Shown in pieces: positions 25,384-36,999 of a stretch of 64,000 nt of DNA (positions are counted from its first letter, which is position 1; the number at the start of each line of letters is the position of its first letter). The stretch lies in contig JASAMV010008914.1 in assembly GCA_030248065.1 (NCBI GenBank), positions 1 through 64,000 of the forward strand, in the 5' to 3' direction. Below the pieces are notes generated by a model. That model was given only the letters and a program-made list of their open reading frames with translations. It was not told where the DNA came from and ran no database searches. A program made the translations under genes and the position numbers. This DNA comes from Rhynchonema sp. JSB1_4 (taxonomy: Eukaryota; Nematoda; Chromadorea; Monhysterida; Xyalidae).

Positions 25384-28300
25384 CCTGTAGGATTAGCGGA
25401 GCGGTTGTGGCGCTCGTTGTGCAACCCCCTTTTCGGTGGCGCTCCAAGTTTTGGGTGGCGCGCGATGTTTATTCGATTTGTTTTTGTGGCGCAAGAAGTT
25501 TTTTGTGGAGCGTCAAGTTCGATAGGGCCGTTTTGGTGGCGCAAGAAGTTTTTTGTGGCGCTCCAAGTTTTCTGTGGGGCGCAAAGTTTTCGTCGGACTC
25601 CCAGTGTTGACTAAAAGATGCGTGGCGCCCAGAACTTGACCAAATGTTGCGCCCGGTAACACGAGAGGCGTCCGACGTGCGCTCGACCATCTCAGTGGAG
25701 CGCCAAGTTCGGAATTACATAACTCGCTTAAAAAGGCTCCTTTCAGCATTTTGAAATCAGTTCTGGAACCGACTGGTTCATGCGTGCCTTGTAGTTTCAT
25801 GCTAAAGGTATCCCGATGCCACTGCATCGCCAATACATCACCATAAAAAAGTGACCCGATCGACCGGCGGACACCGATGACCGGTCACCTTTGGAAGACC
25901 ACCCTCTATATATACGCAAATGGCGAAACATTTTTGGCTATTGTTGTCATTGCCTAAAAAAAACATCGCAATGGAGCGATTGCATGAGAGAATACCGACT
26001 GTATCGGATCGCACCTGTCAACAAGAGTCATGTGGGAGGAGCCCGAAGTGCACAAACACTGTGGGTGGAGCCCAATGTGCACAGCGTCGTAGTTTGATCA
26101 GCACGTGGGCCTTCTGCTCATTACCCTGGCATTGAGTCAACGAGAGTTTGTCTAGGTAGTAGCGCCTAAAGTTTGACCAAGTGTTGCGATCGGCAACACG
26201 GGAGGCGCCCGACGTGCCTCGACAATCTCAGAGGTGCACCAAGTTCGCAATTACGTAACATTTTCGTCATCGATTGCCACAATATACAATGTCACTTTTG
26301 TACTTGGTGATTCATTTTGCACTTGGTGCTCCACTGATGTTGAAATGTTGACGTCGAAATTGAGTTGATACGTACGGCGCAGTGAAGATGTGTGGTGCGT
26401 GGTAGTGAAACATCACGCACGAGTTTTATGCAACCAAAACACACAGCATACACTCTTTATAGTGAGCAGGCACTTTCGGGCGCTGTTCGCTTTTCATGCC
26501 TGCCGGTGCCGAGATATGTTTTTGGTGATTTTGTTTTCTGATTGTAACTTTGGAAACAGGGCCAACCAAATCTTTCAACAAAAATGAGACAAAACATCAG
26601 AAAATACTCAGCAAACAATTTCCAGAAAATAACGGCAAACTTAAAAATTACAAAAAGCTGCGCATGAGACGACGTTGGATTTGAACTGGGGGCACAGGCC
26701 TAAGAGCGGTGTCAGCTGGAAGCCGACCCATCTCATCCCCAGTCCTCGTCTACAACGTACGCCTCCTAGTGTGGTGTTGTTTCGCTTGTTGTGCTCTTGC
26801 TTTACAGCGCGCACTCCTGTGGGCCACAGGAGCTGTGCTGAGCGGTCGTCTAAAGATTGCTTTTATTATTTAGGTGGGTCGGTGAAACAGAATGGTGTTG
26901 GTAGCGTTGCATAATTAATCAATACTGCTGCAGTGTTCCCATGTTTGTTCTTTGCGTGTGCAAACACAAACACACACACAGTGAGCAGAGACAAGCAATA
27001 ATAATGCACGTGCATCTTGCTAGATCAGGGTGCCTCTTGCACACACATACAGCACACCTGTGTACTGCAGCCTGGTGGTGAGTAAATTTATGACCGTTTT
27101 GTGACTGATTGACTGTTTTGTCACTTCAGTCTCAACTCCAGCTCAAACAGTGCGCTCTGGAAAACTGTCAACCTTCCGCAGCCAGAAGAAACACTTCACA
27201 ATTCAATTTCAATTTATTGTTTGCATCCAGTATCGACACACACATGACAGAAGTCACAACGACAAAAGTGTGAAGACGAATGCCAGAAAAAAATGAAAAA
27301 TCAAATGAACCCGCACCTTGAAGTGACTTCACAACGAATATTCACAAAAGTGTAACATTTTCGCGCGCCACGCGCGCATGAGCGAATTTTGTGTAGTATT
27401 TGGCTTAAAATCGGCGAATTAAACATAAGCGAAAAATAAAAACGATTTTTTAAAATTCAAACTCACAGTCGAGATAAATATGACCTTTGGGATTCCCTTG
27501 GGATACCTGAGCAATCCCTTGGCCCAGGGTTGTTTCAAAAAAAGTAGTTAATCAAAAAAAATTTAAAAAATATTTTTTTTGAAACTCAGATTTTGTTTTT
27601 TTTATAAAAAAAAGTTGCCCAAAATGGGCTGAAATGTCCAAAAATGGCCTTTTTCGAGGCAAAAAATTGGCACTTTTTTTTCTGTGGACGGGACAATTTT
27701 TCCAAAATCGCGCCTGCGGCGCCCTGTATTATCCCCAAATCCGTATAGGAATGCGCGGGGCTTGTCTTTTATAGTGATGTGGCACCGATAATGTACTACT
27801 ACATGCTACTACACATGTACTGTATATATGCAGGTCTGGTGTAAAACTGGGCGCGCAAAGTCGATCTGACGCGCAAGATTTGGGCTGTAATCGATATTTT
27901 GATGGTCGTATATCAGATATACGGCATTAGATGCATTAAAATACGTTGTACGGCATGCTACAACACATCAGAGTAACATCGTTAGTGAACATTAACCTCA
28001 GACTGGTCGGAGACCATGGAATCTGCACAATACCACCGGGTGTCACCACCACACAAGTTCGGTCTCAGGCGAAAATTTTTCAATTTTTGAAAAACATGTT
28101 GTATCGATTTCATTTATCCTGAAACGTCGTTTGCAACACGTTTTCTAATAAAAAAATTTTTCATCAAAAAAATCAAAAAAAAATTTTTTTTAAAAAAGCT
28201 CGTTAGTTAAAATTTTTTTTCAACCCTGCCTTGGCCTGTATTTGTAAAACACCTGAACGAAATTTGAATGGCCACGGTTATAGATATATGAGCTTGAATG

Positions 28301-28421
28301 ATAATATGACAAATACATATACATTAATAATAAACGACACTCCTCTCCACCGTCTCTGCTAAATTTGAGCGACAAATTACATGAAAAAATACAGACACTC
28401 AGAACCGATACAAAAACCGAC
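25384..28421. repeat. Left arm (about 3.04 kb) of a giant inverted repeat
   Basis: The arm starts CCTGTAGGATTAGCGGAGCG and is the reverse complement of 29672-33434 apart from insertions there. Corresponding open frames in the two arms are identical or differ at about 3 of 79 codons, so arm identity is near 98-99 percent by eye. The outer 220 bp carry repeated GGCGC..AAGTTTT words. I see no transposase, reverse transcriptase or other protein motif. TA at 25382-25383 and 33435-33436 may be the target duplication, but the evidence for it is thin. Confidence 0.85.
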
Positions 28422-29076
28422 CAGTAATCTCCTTTATGAGTCAAGTACATATCTAAACTACTGCAAAATTATGCAAATTGATGAACAATCAAAACAAGAG
28501 AAATACGAGGATAATGCAACTTATGAAATTTGTAATTATTAAAATCAAACAACAATATATTGATAACATATCCACCCGAGAAATCCTGTGGCAGATACAG
28601 TACATCTGCAGAACACCTGAACGAAACGTTCGACTAAAATTCATGACCAGACCAACATGGGCTGGAATTCACAAAACAAAGTCAAGCTCACCGTCAAGCT
28701 CAATGTCCAAGTTCACCATCAAACTCAAAGACACGTGTAAAATGACGGTGAACTATCGCGAGTTCACCGTCAAGTTCAACGTCAGGCTTGCAATGGGAAT
28801 GGAAAAAACTGTCGGCCAACCAAACTACGCTTTTCACAACGTTAAAATTAGCACAGGCTGTGCTGTGGCAACACACTACAATGCAGCACAGCACTGTGTT
28901 GCAGTGAACGGTTGTTGTATGCCAGTGCTAGCGAAACGTTCAGCTTGACTTTGAAGTTGACGGTGAACTTGACGGTGAGCTTGACGTTGAACTCGTGAAA
29001 GTTCACCGTTATTTTACACGTGACTTTGAGTTTGACGGTAACTTAATCCAAAGCTGATGCGTTTTAGATGACAGAC
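28422..29076. repeat. Centre of the giant inverted repeat, with a nested small palindrome
   Basis: This loop between the arms contains about 100-bp inverted repeats at roughly 28682-28775 and 28940-29045. They are built from TCACCGTCAAGTTCA-type words and their complements. An open frame of 156 codons crosses it but consists largely of these repeats and looks non-coding. Confidence 0.6.
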
Positions 29077-29665
29077 ACATCAGTGGAGCACCAAGTGCAA
29101 AATGAATCACCACGTACAAAAGTGACATTGTATATTGTGGCAATCGATGACGAAAATGTTACGTAATTGCGAACTTGGTTCACCACTGAGATTGTCGAAG
29201 CACGTCGGGCGCCTCCCGTGTTGCCGATCGCAACACTTGGTCAAACTTTAGGCGCTACTACCTAGACAAACTCTCGTTGACTCAATGCCAGGGTAATGAG
29301 CAGAAGGCCCACGTGCTGATCAAACTACGACGCTGTGCACATTGGGCTCCACCCACAGTGTTTGTGCACTTCGGGCTCCTCCCACATGACTCTTGTTGAC
29401 AGGTGCGATCCGATACAGTCGGTATTCTCTCATGCAATCGCTCAATTGCGATGTTTTTTTCAGGCAATGACAACAATAGCCAAAAATGTTTCGCCATTTG
29501 CGTATATAGGGTGGTCTTCCAAAGGTGACCGGTCATCGGTGTCCGCCGGTCGATCGGGTCACTTTTTTATGGTGATGTATTGGCGATGCAGTGGCATCGG
29601 GATACCTTTAGCATGAAACTACAAGGCACGCATGAACCAGTCGGTTCCAGAACTGATTTCAAAAT
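29077..29665. repeat. Third copy of a 590-bp module of the inverted repeat
   Basis: This segment matches 32021-32580 in the same orientation, and so is inverted relative to the corresponding part of the left arm (about 25750-26340). It abuts the inner end of the right arm. It keeps a short stretch (CTACCTAGACAAACTCTCGT) that the left arm also has but the 32021-32580 copy has lost. Confidence 0.75.
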
Positions 29666-30284
29666 ATTTTTGTCGGTTTTTGTATCGGTTCTGAGTGTCT
29701 GTATTTTTTCATGTACATAATTTGTCGCTCAAATTTAGCAGAAACGGTGGAGAGGAGTGTCGTTTATTATTAATGTATATGTATTTGTCATATTATCATT
29801 CAAGCTCATATATCTATAACCGTGGCCATTCAAATTTCGTTCAGGTGTTTTACAAATACAGGCCAAGGCAGGGTTGAAAAAAAATTTTAACTAACGAGCT
29901 TTTTTTTAAAATTTTTTTTTGATTTTTTTTGATGAAAAATTTTTTTATTAGAAAACGTGTTGCAAACGACGTTTCAGGATAAATGAAATCGATACAACAT
30001 GTTTTTCAAATATTGAAAAATTTTCGCCTGAGACCGAACTTGTGTGGTGGTGACACCCGGTGGTATTGTGCAGATTCCATGGTCTCCGACCAGTCTGAGG
30101 TTAATGTTCACTAACGATGTTACTCTGATGTGTTGTAGCATGCCGTACAACGTATTTTAATGCATCTAATGCTGTATATCTGATATACGACCATCAAAAT
30201 ATCGATTACAGCCCAAATCTTGCGCGTCAGATCGACTTTGCGCGCCCAGTTTTACACCAGACCTGCATATATACATGTGTAGTA

Positions 30285-30554
30285 TAGTAAATTTCTAATT
30301 TCGTTGCCTCATGCATTCTTACGGACGCAGGGAAACACCCGTTCGAAGTCGAGGCAGGCAACATACTCAGCACACACAGACGACAAGCCACGCAGCTGGC
30401 TCGTGTGCGTTTCAAATGTTTCAGTCACACAAGCAGTGTGTGTCAGCTGCGTGGCTTGTTGACTGTGTGTTCAGCTTGTTGCCTGCTTCGACTTCGAACG
30501 GGAGTTTCCCTGCGTCTGTAAAATGCATGAGGCAACGAAATTAGAAATTTACTA
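30285..30554. mobile_element. 270-bp palindromic MITE with TA target duplication
   Basis: The element begins TAGTAAATTTCTAATTTCGT and ends with the complement. Most of its length folds back (GTTGCCTCATGCAT, GACGCAGGGAAAC and CTGCGTGGCTTGT are repeated inverted). TA lies on each side (30283-30284 and 30555-30556). The matching position in the left arm (TA at 27807-27808) is an intact empty site, which defines the ends exactly. Confidence 0.92.
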
Positions 30555-32966
30555 TAGCATGTAGTAGTACATTATCGGTGCCACATCACTATAAAAGACC
30601 AGCCCCGCGCATTCCTATACGGATTTGGGGATAATACAGGGCGCCACAGGCGCGATTTTGGAAAAATTGTCCCGTCCACAGAAAAAAAGTGCCAATTTTT
30701 TGCCTCGAAAAAGGCCATTTTTGGACATTTCAGCCCATTTTGGGCAACTTTTTTTATAAAAAAAACAAAATCTGAGTTTCAAAAAAAATATTTTTTAAAT
30801 TTTTTTTGATTAACTACTTTTTTTGAAACAACCCTGGGCCAAGGGATTGCTCAGGTATCCCAAGGGAATCCCAAAGGTCATATTTATCTCGACTGTGAGT
30901 TTGAATTTTAAAAAATCGTTTTTATTTTTCGCTTATGTTTAATTCGCCGATTTTAAGCCAAATACTACACAAAATTCGCTCATGCGCGCGTGGCGCGCGA
31001 AAATGTTACACTTTTGTGAATATTCGTCGTGAAGTCACTTCAAGGTGCGGGTTCATTTGATTTTTCATTTTTTTCTGGCATTCGTCTTCACACTTTTGTC
31101 GTTGTGACTTCTGTCATGTGTGTGTCGATACTGGATGCAAACAATAAATTGAAATTGAATTGTGAAGTGTCTCTTCTGGCTGCGGAAGGTTGACAGTTTT
31201 CCAGAGCGCACTGTTTGAGCTGGAGTTGAGACTGAAGTGACAAAACAGTCAATCAGTCACAAAACGGTCATAAATTTACTCACCACCAGGCTGCAGTACA
31301 CAGGTGTGCTGTATGTGTGTGCAAGAGGCACCCTGATCTAGCAAGATGCACGTGCATTATTATTGCTTGTCTCTGCTCACTGTGTGTGTGTGTGTTTGCA
31401 CACGCAAAGAACAAACATGGGCACACTGCAGCAGTATTGATTAATTATGCAACGCTACCAACACCATTCTGTTTCACCGACCCACCTAAATAATAAAAGC
31501 AATCTTTAGACAACCGCTCAGCACAGCTCCTGTGGCCCACAGGAGTGCGCGCTGTAAAGCAAGAGCACAACAAGCGAAACAACACCACACTAGGAGGCGT
31601 ACGTTGTAGACGAGGACTGGGGATGAGATGGGTCGGCTTCCAGCTGATACCGCTCTTAGGCCTGTGCACCCAGTTCAAATCCAACGTCGTCTCATGCGCA
31701 GCTTTTTGTAATTTTTAAGTTTGCCGTTATTTTCTGGAAATTGTTTGCTGAGTATTTTCTGATGTTTTGTCTCATTTTTGTTGAAAGATTTGGTTGGCCC
31801 TGTTTCCAAAGTTACAATCAGAAAACAAAATCACCAAAAACATATCTCGGCACCGGCAGGCATGAAAAGCGAACAGCGCCCGAAAGTGCCTGCTCACTAT
31901 AAAGAGTGTATGCTGTGTGTTTTGGTTGCATAAAACTCGTGCGTGATGTTTCACTACCACGCACCACACATCTTCACTGCGCCGTACGTATCAATACAAT
32001 GTCGACGTCAACATTTCAACATCAGTGGAGCACCAAGTGCAAAATGAATCACCAAGTACAAAAGTGACATTGTATATTGTGGCAATCGATGACGAAAATG
32101 TTACGTAATTGCGAACTTGGTGCACCACTGAGATTGTCGAGGCACGTCAGGCGCCTCCCGTGTTGCCGATCGCAACACTTGGTCAAACTTTAGGCGCTAA
32201 ATGCCAGGGTAATGAGCAGAAGGCCCACGTGCTGATCAAACTACGACGCTGTGCACATTGGACTCCACCCACAGTGTTTGTGCACTTCGGGCTCCTCCCA
32301 CATGACTCTTGTTGACAGGTGCGATCCGATACAGTCGGTATTCTCTCATGCAATCGCTCAATTGCGATGTTTTTTTCAGGCAATGACAACAATAGCCAAA
32401 AATGTTTCGCCATTTGCGTATATAGGGTGGTCTTCCAAAGGTGACCGGTCATCGGTGTCCGCCGGTCGATCGGGTCACTTTTTTATGGTGATGTATTGGC
32501 GATGCAGTGGCATCGGGATACCTTTAGCATAAAACTACAAGGTACGCATGAACCAGTCGGTTCCAGAACTGATTTCAAAATGCTGAAAGGAGCCTTTTAA
32601 GCGAGTTATGTAATTCCGAACTTGGCGCTCCACTGAGATGGTCGAGCGCACGTCGGACGCCTCTCGTGTTACCGGCCGCAACATTTGGTCAAGTTCTGGG
32701 CGCCACGCATCTTTTAGTCAACACCGGGAGTCCGACGAAAACTTTGCGCCCCACAGAAAACTTGGAGCGCCACAAAAAACTTCGGGCGCCACCAAAACGG
32801 CCCTATCGAACTTGGCGCTCCACAAAAAAAACTTGGAGCGCCACAAAAAAACGAATAAACATCGCGCGCCACCCAAAACTTGGAGCGCCACCGAAAAGGG
32901 GGTTGCACAACGAGCGCCACAGACCGCTCCGCTCTTAACTACTGACCGCTCCGCTAATCCTGCAGG

Positions 32967-33426
32967 CAGGGTTGGGCAAAAAAACGACGGCGTTTTTTCT
33001 TAAAAAAACGACGTTTTTTTCAAAAAAACGCCTGGGTCGTTTTTCGTTTTTTTAAATCCTGAATTTCCTTGATTTTCCCTGATTTTTCAGGGAAAGTGCC
33101 CTGATTATCAAGGAAAATCAATTTTTGGTCCCGTTTTTTTCAAAAAATTTTTGCTTTGTCGAGATACGTCGATATACGGAGTTTGACTTTCAGTGATGAC
33201 CCCGGCCAAAGTTGGTCCCATGATTCGGGTCTGATATGATCTTAACAACTCGCTAGAAAAGGGTTGAAACCCGTTTATTTTGCCTCAGAACACATAGAAT
33301 TACTTCATTTAACCACGTTTTCTTCCCAACATGAGCGTTTTTCATTTTTTTGGGGGCATATTTTGGTCATCTGGGCGTTTTAAAAAACACGATTTTTTGG
33401 AAAAAAACGTTTTTTGCCCAACCCTG
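32967..33426. mobile_element. Non-autonomous hAT-type element, copy 1 (460 bp)
   Basis: The terminal inverted repeats are CAGGGTTGGGCAAAAAAACG and CGTTTTTTGCCCAACCCTG. The 8-bp flanks CCTGCAGG (32959-32966) and CCTACAGG (33427-33434) match at 7 of 8 positions, as expected for hAT insertion. It lacks coding capacity. It inserted into the outermost bases of the right arm of the large inverted repeat. Confidence 0.88.
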
Positions 33427-33458
33427 CCTACAGGTATGCTGATAATACACAACCCGAA

Positions 33459-36421
33459 TCAGAGCAAGGATTTCAGCAATTTCTTGTACCCGTCCGAGGT
33501 CAAGAACTGATAATACGGCTGTTTGCTCAGTTTATCCTTGCACTGCACAATGGCGCGATCGAAAATGTTCGTTTCGGTCGTACCGATTTGCGATTCGATC
33601 TTGTTCAGTTCGCCCATCGTCAGGTCGAGCTCGGTGGCGAATCCTTTGGCGCACAAATACGACTTGTGAATGTCCCTCGCCAAACGTTCGCTTTTGCTGT
33701 CGTCTGTGCCGGTGGATGGAATGAAGTTGGATACAGTCGACCCTCTCTATACTGACAGGATCACAACCCGGGCATGTTCAGTCATGTCATAATGAATGTT
33801 CACACTGGAGAGCAATAAAATTATGAGACTAATGGCTGATGGGTATCTGGGATACCATTAGGCAGCTTCAAACAAAAGATTTGAACTGCCCCACAGGGTT
33901 CAAACGACGTTTCAACAACGCTGTATTCTGAAACATCAAAAGCACCACTTCTAGTCTGCTTTTAAGATTAGCCTCCAGCAGGTGCTCAGCTTCAAGTATA
34001 AGTCGAGGTGCAAGTGACTAGCCATCGCAGCACCCCGCTGTGAGCATGCGAGTGTAACGTCCGACACTTCATGACCCGAGAATTAACGCCGGACTTTTTG
34101 AATTCGCACAACTGATGTTTCAATCCAGAAATGCAACAACCGCGAACCAACCAGATGAGCACGCTTTATACTCATCGACGGCCTCGAGGAATCGCAGATA
34201 CTCGATGCCATGCACGACAGCGATGTCGCGTGTCGCATTCAAAGTGTCGCTGTGTCGTGCCAGGTCGAGCAGAAAACGGCGGAATCGCCACAGACCGATC
34301 TGGAACTTATATTTTTTTGCTCAAATTCCGTCAACCAATCATTTCATACACTTTAGGTATTGGTCGCACAATGACTTTATAAGAATTGGTCAAATTTTTT
34401 TCCTGAATCGTAAAGAGGGACAGTGACGGGGCAATGACGTTGCGTTGGATGATCGCACACAAAACACGTAGTAAAGAGAATGTTTCAGACCTGCGGCAAC
34501 GTGGTTGATCTGCTAGATTATTTTCAGCTGAAAATGTTTTGTGAGAATCACAAATAGCACAGTGGTTAAGAGTGACTGAACGTGAAAATCAGGATTGATT
34601 TGATGAATTCTTATATAGTCATTGTGCGACCAATATACATACATATTGTTGAAATCTTTGGATGCATGTGAAATGTCGCGGGGGACGCACGAAGTCAATG
34701 TCAAGATATTCTAAGTGTGCAATTTTATTGGAAATGGCGTGTTGGGTGCAAAGGTAGGTGTAAACGTGAAACATTGTCTGTTGTTGCGTGGAATGTTTCA
34801 AGTTTACTGTGCTTTGCTTTACACCGACCTTTACTCGCAATCCCAACTCTTGTTCACACCGTTTCGAAACCTCTACTGTAAGCATTCACAAGCTATACAG
34901 CCACAATTGCGTTCAGATTTGACAGCAGATGACCAAATGGCTTGAAACATCAGCTTGTTGCCAACAAGTTTGCTGATGTTTCACCATTCAGTCACCGCAC
35001 ACAACGTTGTAGTGAAACATCAGCAACGCACATGGTTATCGATGAGCGCGTCGAACGACATGGCCCATTTGATGACGTCATTGTAGGTCAACAGTTTCTC
35101 CAAGAATTCAATGTAGAGCGGTGACAGACGGAATCGATGGTATTGATCGTTCTGAAGAATGAAAAAAGTCGTTTTGAGTCACTTAGCCACCTGATGCATT
35201 CGCACTAATGGTGACCTGGTGCACCGCCCGTCTGTGAAATCAGTTTGCCACGGGCAACCAAAAACACGCGGCAAGCATCACATTGAAACATCAGGTGGCT
35301 CCACCAGTGCGCACTGACACTGACCTGCAACAATTTGGTGTAGATGTCCTTCTGTGCGAGCTCGAACGGCTTGACATCCAGCGGCATTTGGCTGGCTGCT
35401 GTCTGCATTGCCTGAATTGACAGGGCGTCTGCTTTTGTGCGTCTGGGATAAGACAAAAACTAAATAATGGAAATAATATTTCAACCAGGGTTGGGCAAAA
35501 AAACGTCTGGGTCGTTTTTCGTTTTTTTTAATCCTGAATTTCCTTGATTTTCTGATATGGGATGGTAACAACTCGCAAGAAAAGTTTGAAACCCGTTTAT
35601 TTTGCCTCAAACACATAGAATTACTTCATTTAACCACGTTTTCTTCCCAACATGAGCGTTCCATTTTTTCGGGCATATTTTGGTCATCTGGGCGTTTTAA
35701 CAAAACGATTTTTTGAAAAAAAGTTTTTTGCTCAACCCTGATTTCAACAGGCATGTTTATAGTGACACAAAGGCTCTAGTACACCACCACGCACATCAAT
35801 GAAATCCTGTCTGATGTTTAGTGTTTCGGCGAACTGCTTGACAATGCTGCGTGCCTGGTCATGTTGCTTTTTGGGATTGTCCGTCAAAGACAACATTTGA
35901 TTCACGGTGTCGTAGAATTGCAGGTTCTCTTCCGCCAGATTTTGTTGCAGAAAGTACGTGTACAGCTGACGACCTGAAAAGAAAATCTGTTTACGTTTTT
36001 TTGTCAATTCAGGCGCAGGCCTAAATTCCCATGCCTGCGAACCTTGGTGATTGGTGTTTTGTCCGACACGGGTCACGGGATATTTCCATAATTTTGTGAC
36101 GTTCACAAATGCAACTAGTTTCGAGCTGCGTAAAAATATAGTTTTTGTTAGGCTTTGGAAATAGGCATGCGGTGATCAAAATTGACGTCATCGGCTAAAT
36201 TCCTAAACGAAAAGCGTCGCGTGCCCAAGTCAGGACTGAGGAGGATCGATCACCCAAGATAGGAACCGATCAAGGTGCGTCACCTTTTGGTTGTGCCAAA
36301 CACTGCATCACGCTGCGTGTCTTCGCCCATCCGGCAACAGTGTCGAAATCCAGTCCAGTCGGGCTCGGTATTTCGGCGCGATCCTTCGCATCGCTTGGTG
36401 CGGCGGTCCAATTGTCGACTT
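33459..36421 (-). CDS. Protein with two RGS domains (5' end unresolved)
   Basis: RGS domains speed GTP hydrolysis by G-alpha subunits and shorten GPCR signals. Exons on the minus strand: 36421-36284, 35973 to about 35780, about 35440 to 35325, 35151-35032, 34299-34163, 33696-33459. The first RGS domain runs VAGWAKTRSVMQ, LYTYFLQQNLAEENLQFYD, KPFELAQKDIYTKLL and DQYHRFRLSPLYIEFL. The second runs VIKWAMSFDALID, IGLWRFRRFLLDLA, IEYLRFLEAVDEY, ARDIHKSYLC and FDRAIVQCKDKL with QPYYQFLTSDGYKKLL. Tandem RGS domains occur in C. elegans RGS-3 and in AKAP10; I cannot choose between these. The junction between the second and third exons is ambiguous. A basic Ser/Thr-rich segment at about 36500-36680 may be an upstream exon. 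Confidence 0.75.
34360..34633. mobile_element. 274-bp MITE with TTGGTCGCACAATGACT ends, copy 2
   Basis: The ends TTGGTCGCACAATGACTTTA and ATATAGTCATTGTGCGACCAA are inverted repeats, with TA at 34358-34359 and 34634-34635. It sits in an intron of the RGS-domain gene, and its relative is at 11531-11805. It has no coding capacity. Confidence 0.8.
35486..35740. mobile_element. Non-autonomous hAT-type element, copy 2 (255 bp)
   Basis: It has the same CAGGGTTGGGCAAAAAAACG left end as copy 1 and the right end CTCAACCCTG. A perfect 8-bp duplication ATTTCAAC flanks it (35478-35485 and 35741-35748). Internally it matches copy 1 but lacks about 200 bp, so it is a deletion derivative. It lies in an intron of the RGS-domain gene. 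Confidence 0.9.
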
Positions 36422-36722
36422 CTGAAACATTGTCCGCTGCCGTTTCAAAATGTTTTCACAGGTTGGCGGTGCACCCGGTGATCGCCAGTGTGACTACTAC
36501 ACCAGATGAACATCAGAAAGCAAAAAAGCGAATATCCGAAAAATCCAACGGTTCTGTTTCGAGATTGTTCGAGTCTTCTCCGATGTTTTACGCGTTTGAA
36601 GAGAGTGATTGATCGGTCGATTGCTATTCGCTGCCACTCGTGATGGCCGCTTGGTCGCATTCGTCGCGTTGCCATTTGACTCGTGCAACTGTGTTGTGTC
36701 TCGGTATCTGCGAAGTTAAATG

Positions 36723-36999
36723 GGTGGCCGGACAATTGAGCAAAGCACATTTGAGCAAGACCACTTTGAGCAAGTGAAAAAGAGCAGGGCCAAAATAGCA
36801 GAGCACTTATTTTGTTCCAATGGCTTAGGCTTAGGCTGATTTTGGTGTCAGGCTTAGGCTGGCTTAGGCATACGCTTAAGATTAGTTTTGTGTTTGGGCT
36901 TAGGCTTAGGCTCAGGCCTATTCGTTTTTAGGTTCTGCTCTTTTGGACTCTGCTCTTTTTCACTTGCTCAAAGTGGTCTTGCTCAATTGCCCGTCCGCC
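36723..36999. mobile_element. 277-bp foldback element carrying TTAGGC repeats
   Basis: The arms (GGCCGGACAATTGAGCAAAG and its complement) contain GACCACTTTGAGCAAGTGAA on the left and TTCACTTGCTCAAAGTGGTC on the right. An 8-bp duplication GTTAAATG flanks it (36715-36722, 37000-37007). The centre (about 36820-36925) holds GGCTTAGGCTTAGGCT blocks, i.e. nematode-type TTAGGC repeats. A fragment of the arm is also at about 20846-20880. Confidence 0.8.

Larger units (their letters stand above)
29672..33434. repeat. Right arm of the giant inverted repeat, with two nested insertions
   Basis: This is the reverse complement of 25384-28421. Two insertions interrupt it: a 270-bp MITE at 30285-30554 and a 460-bp hAT-type element at 32967-33426. 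Without these and their target duplications its length agrees with the left arm. Its outer end is 24 bp from the stop codon of the RGS-domain gene, so it probably contributes that gene's 3' untranslated region. Confidence 0.85.

Noticed and set aside
26390..26914. Mirror-image open frames shared by both palindrome arms (also 31445-31969)
   Set aside because: They are preserved only because the arms are near identical. They are short, unspliced, and show no domain or start context.
28478..28948. 156-codon open frame at the centre of the giant inverted repeat
   Set aside because: It is largely made of the nested TCACCGTCAAG-type repeats, has no family motif, and its length follows from the repeat composition.
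31600..31690. tRNA-like B-box (AGTTCAAATCC) with partly pairing ends
   Set aside because: No T-stem, anticodon arm or proper A-box could be folded. At most it is a decayed tRNA-derived repeat, also present mirrored near 26680.
36820..36925. TTAGGC block read as a chromosome end or fusion point
   Set aside because: It is short, imperfect and enclosed within a 277-bp foldback element with a target-site duplication. Normal genes lie on both sides.
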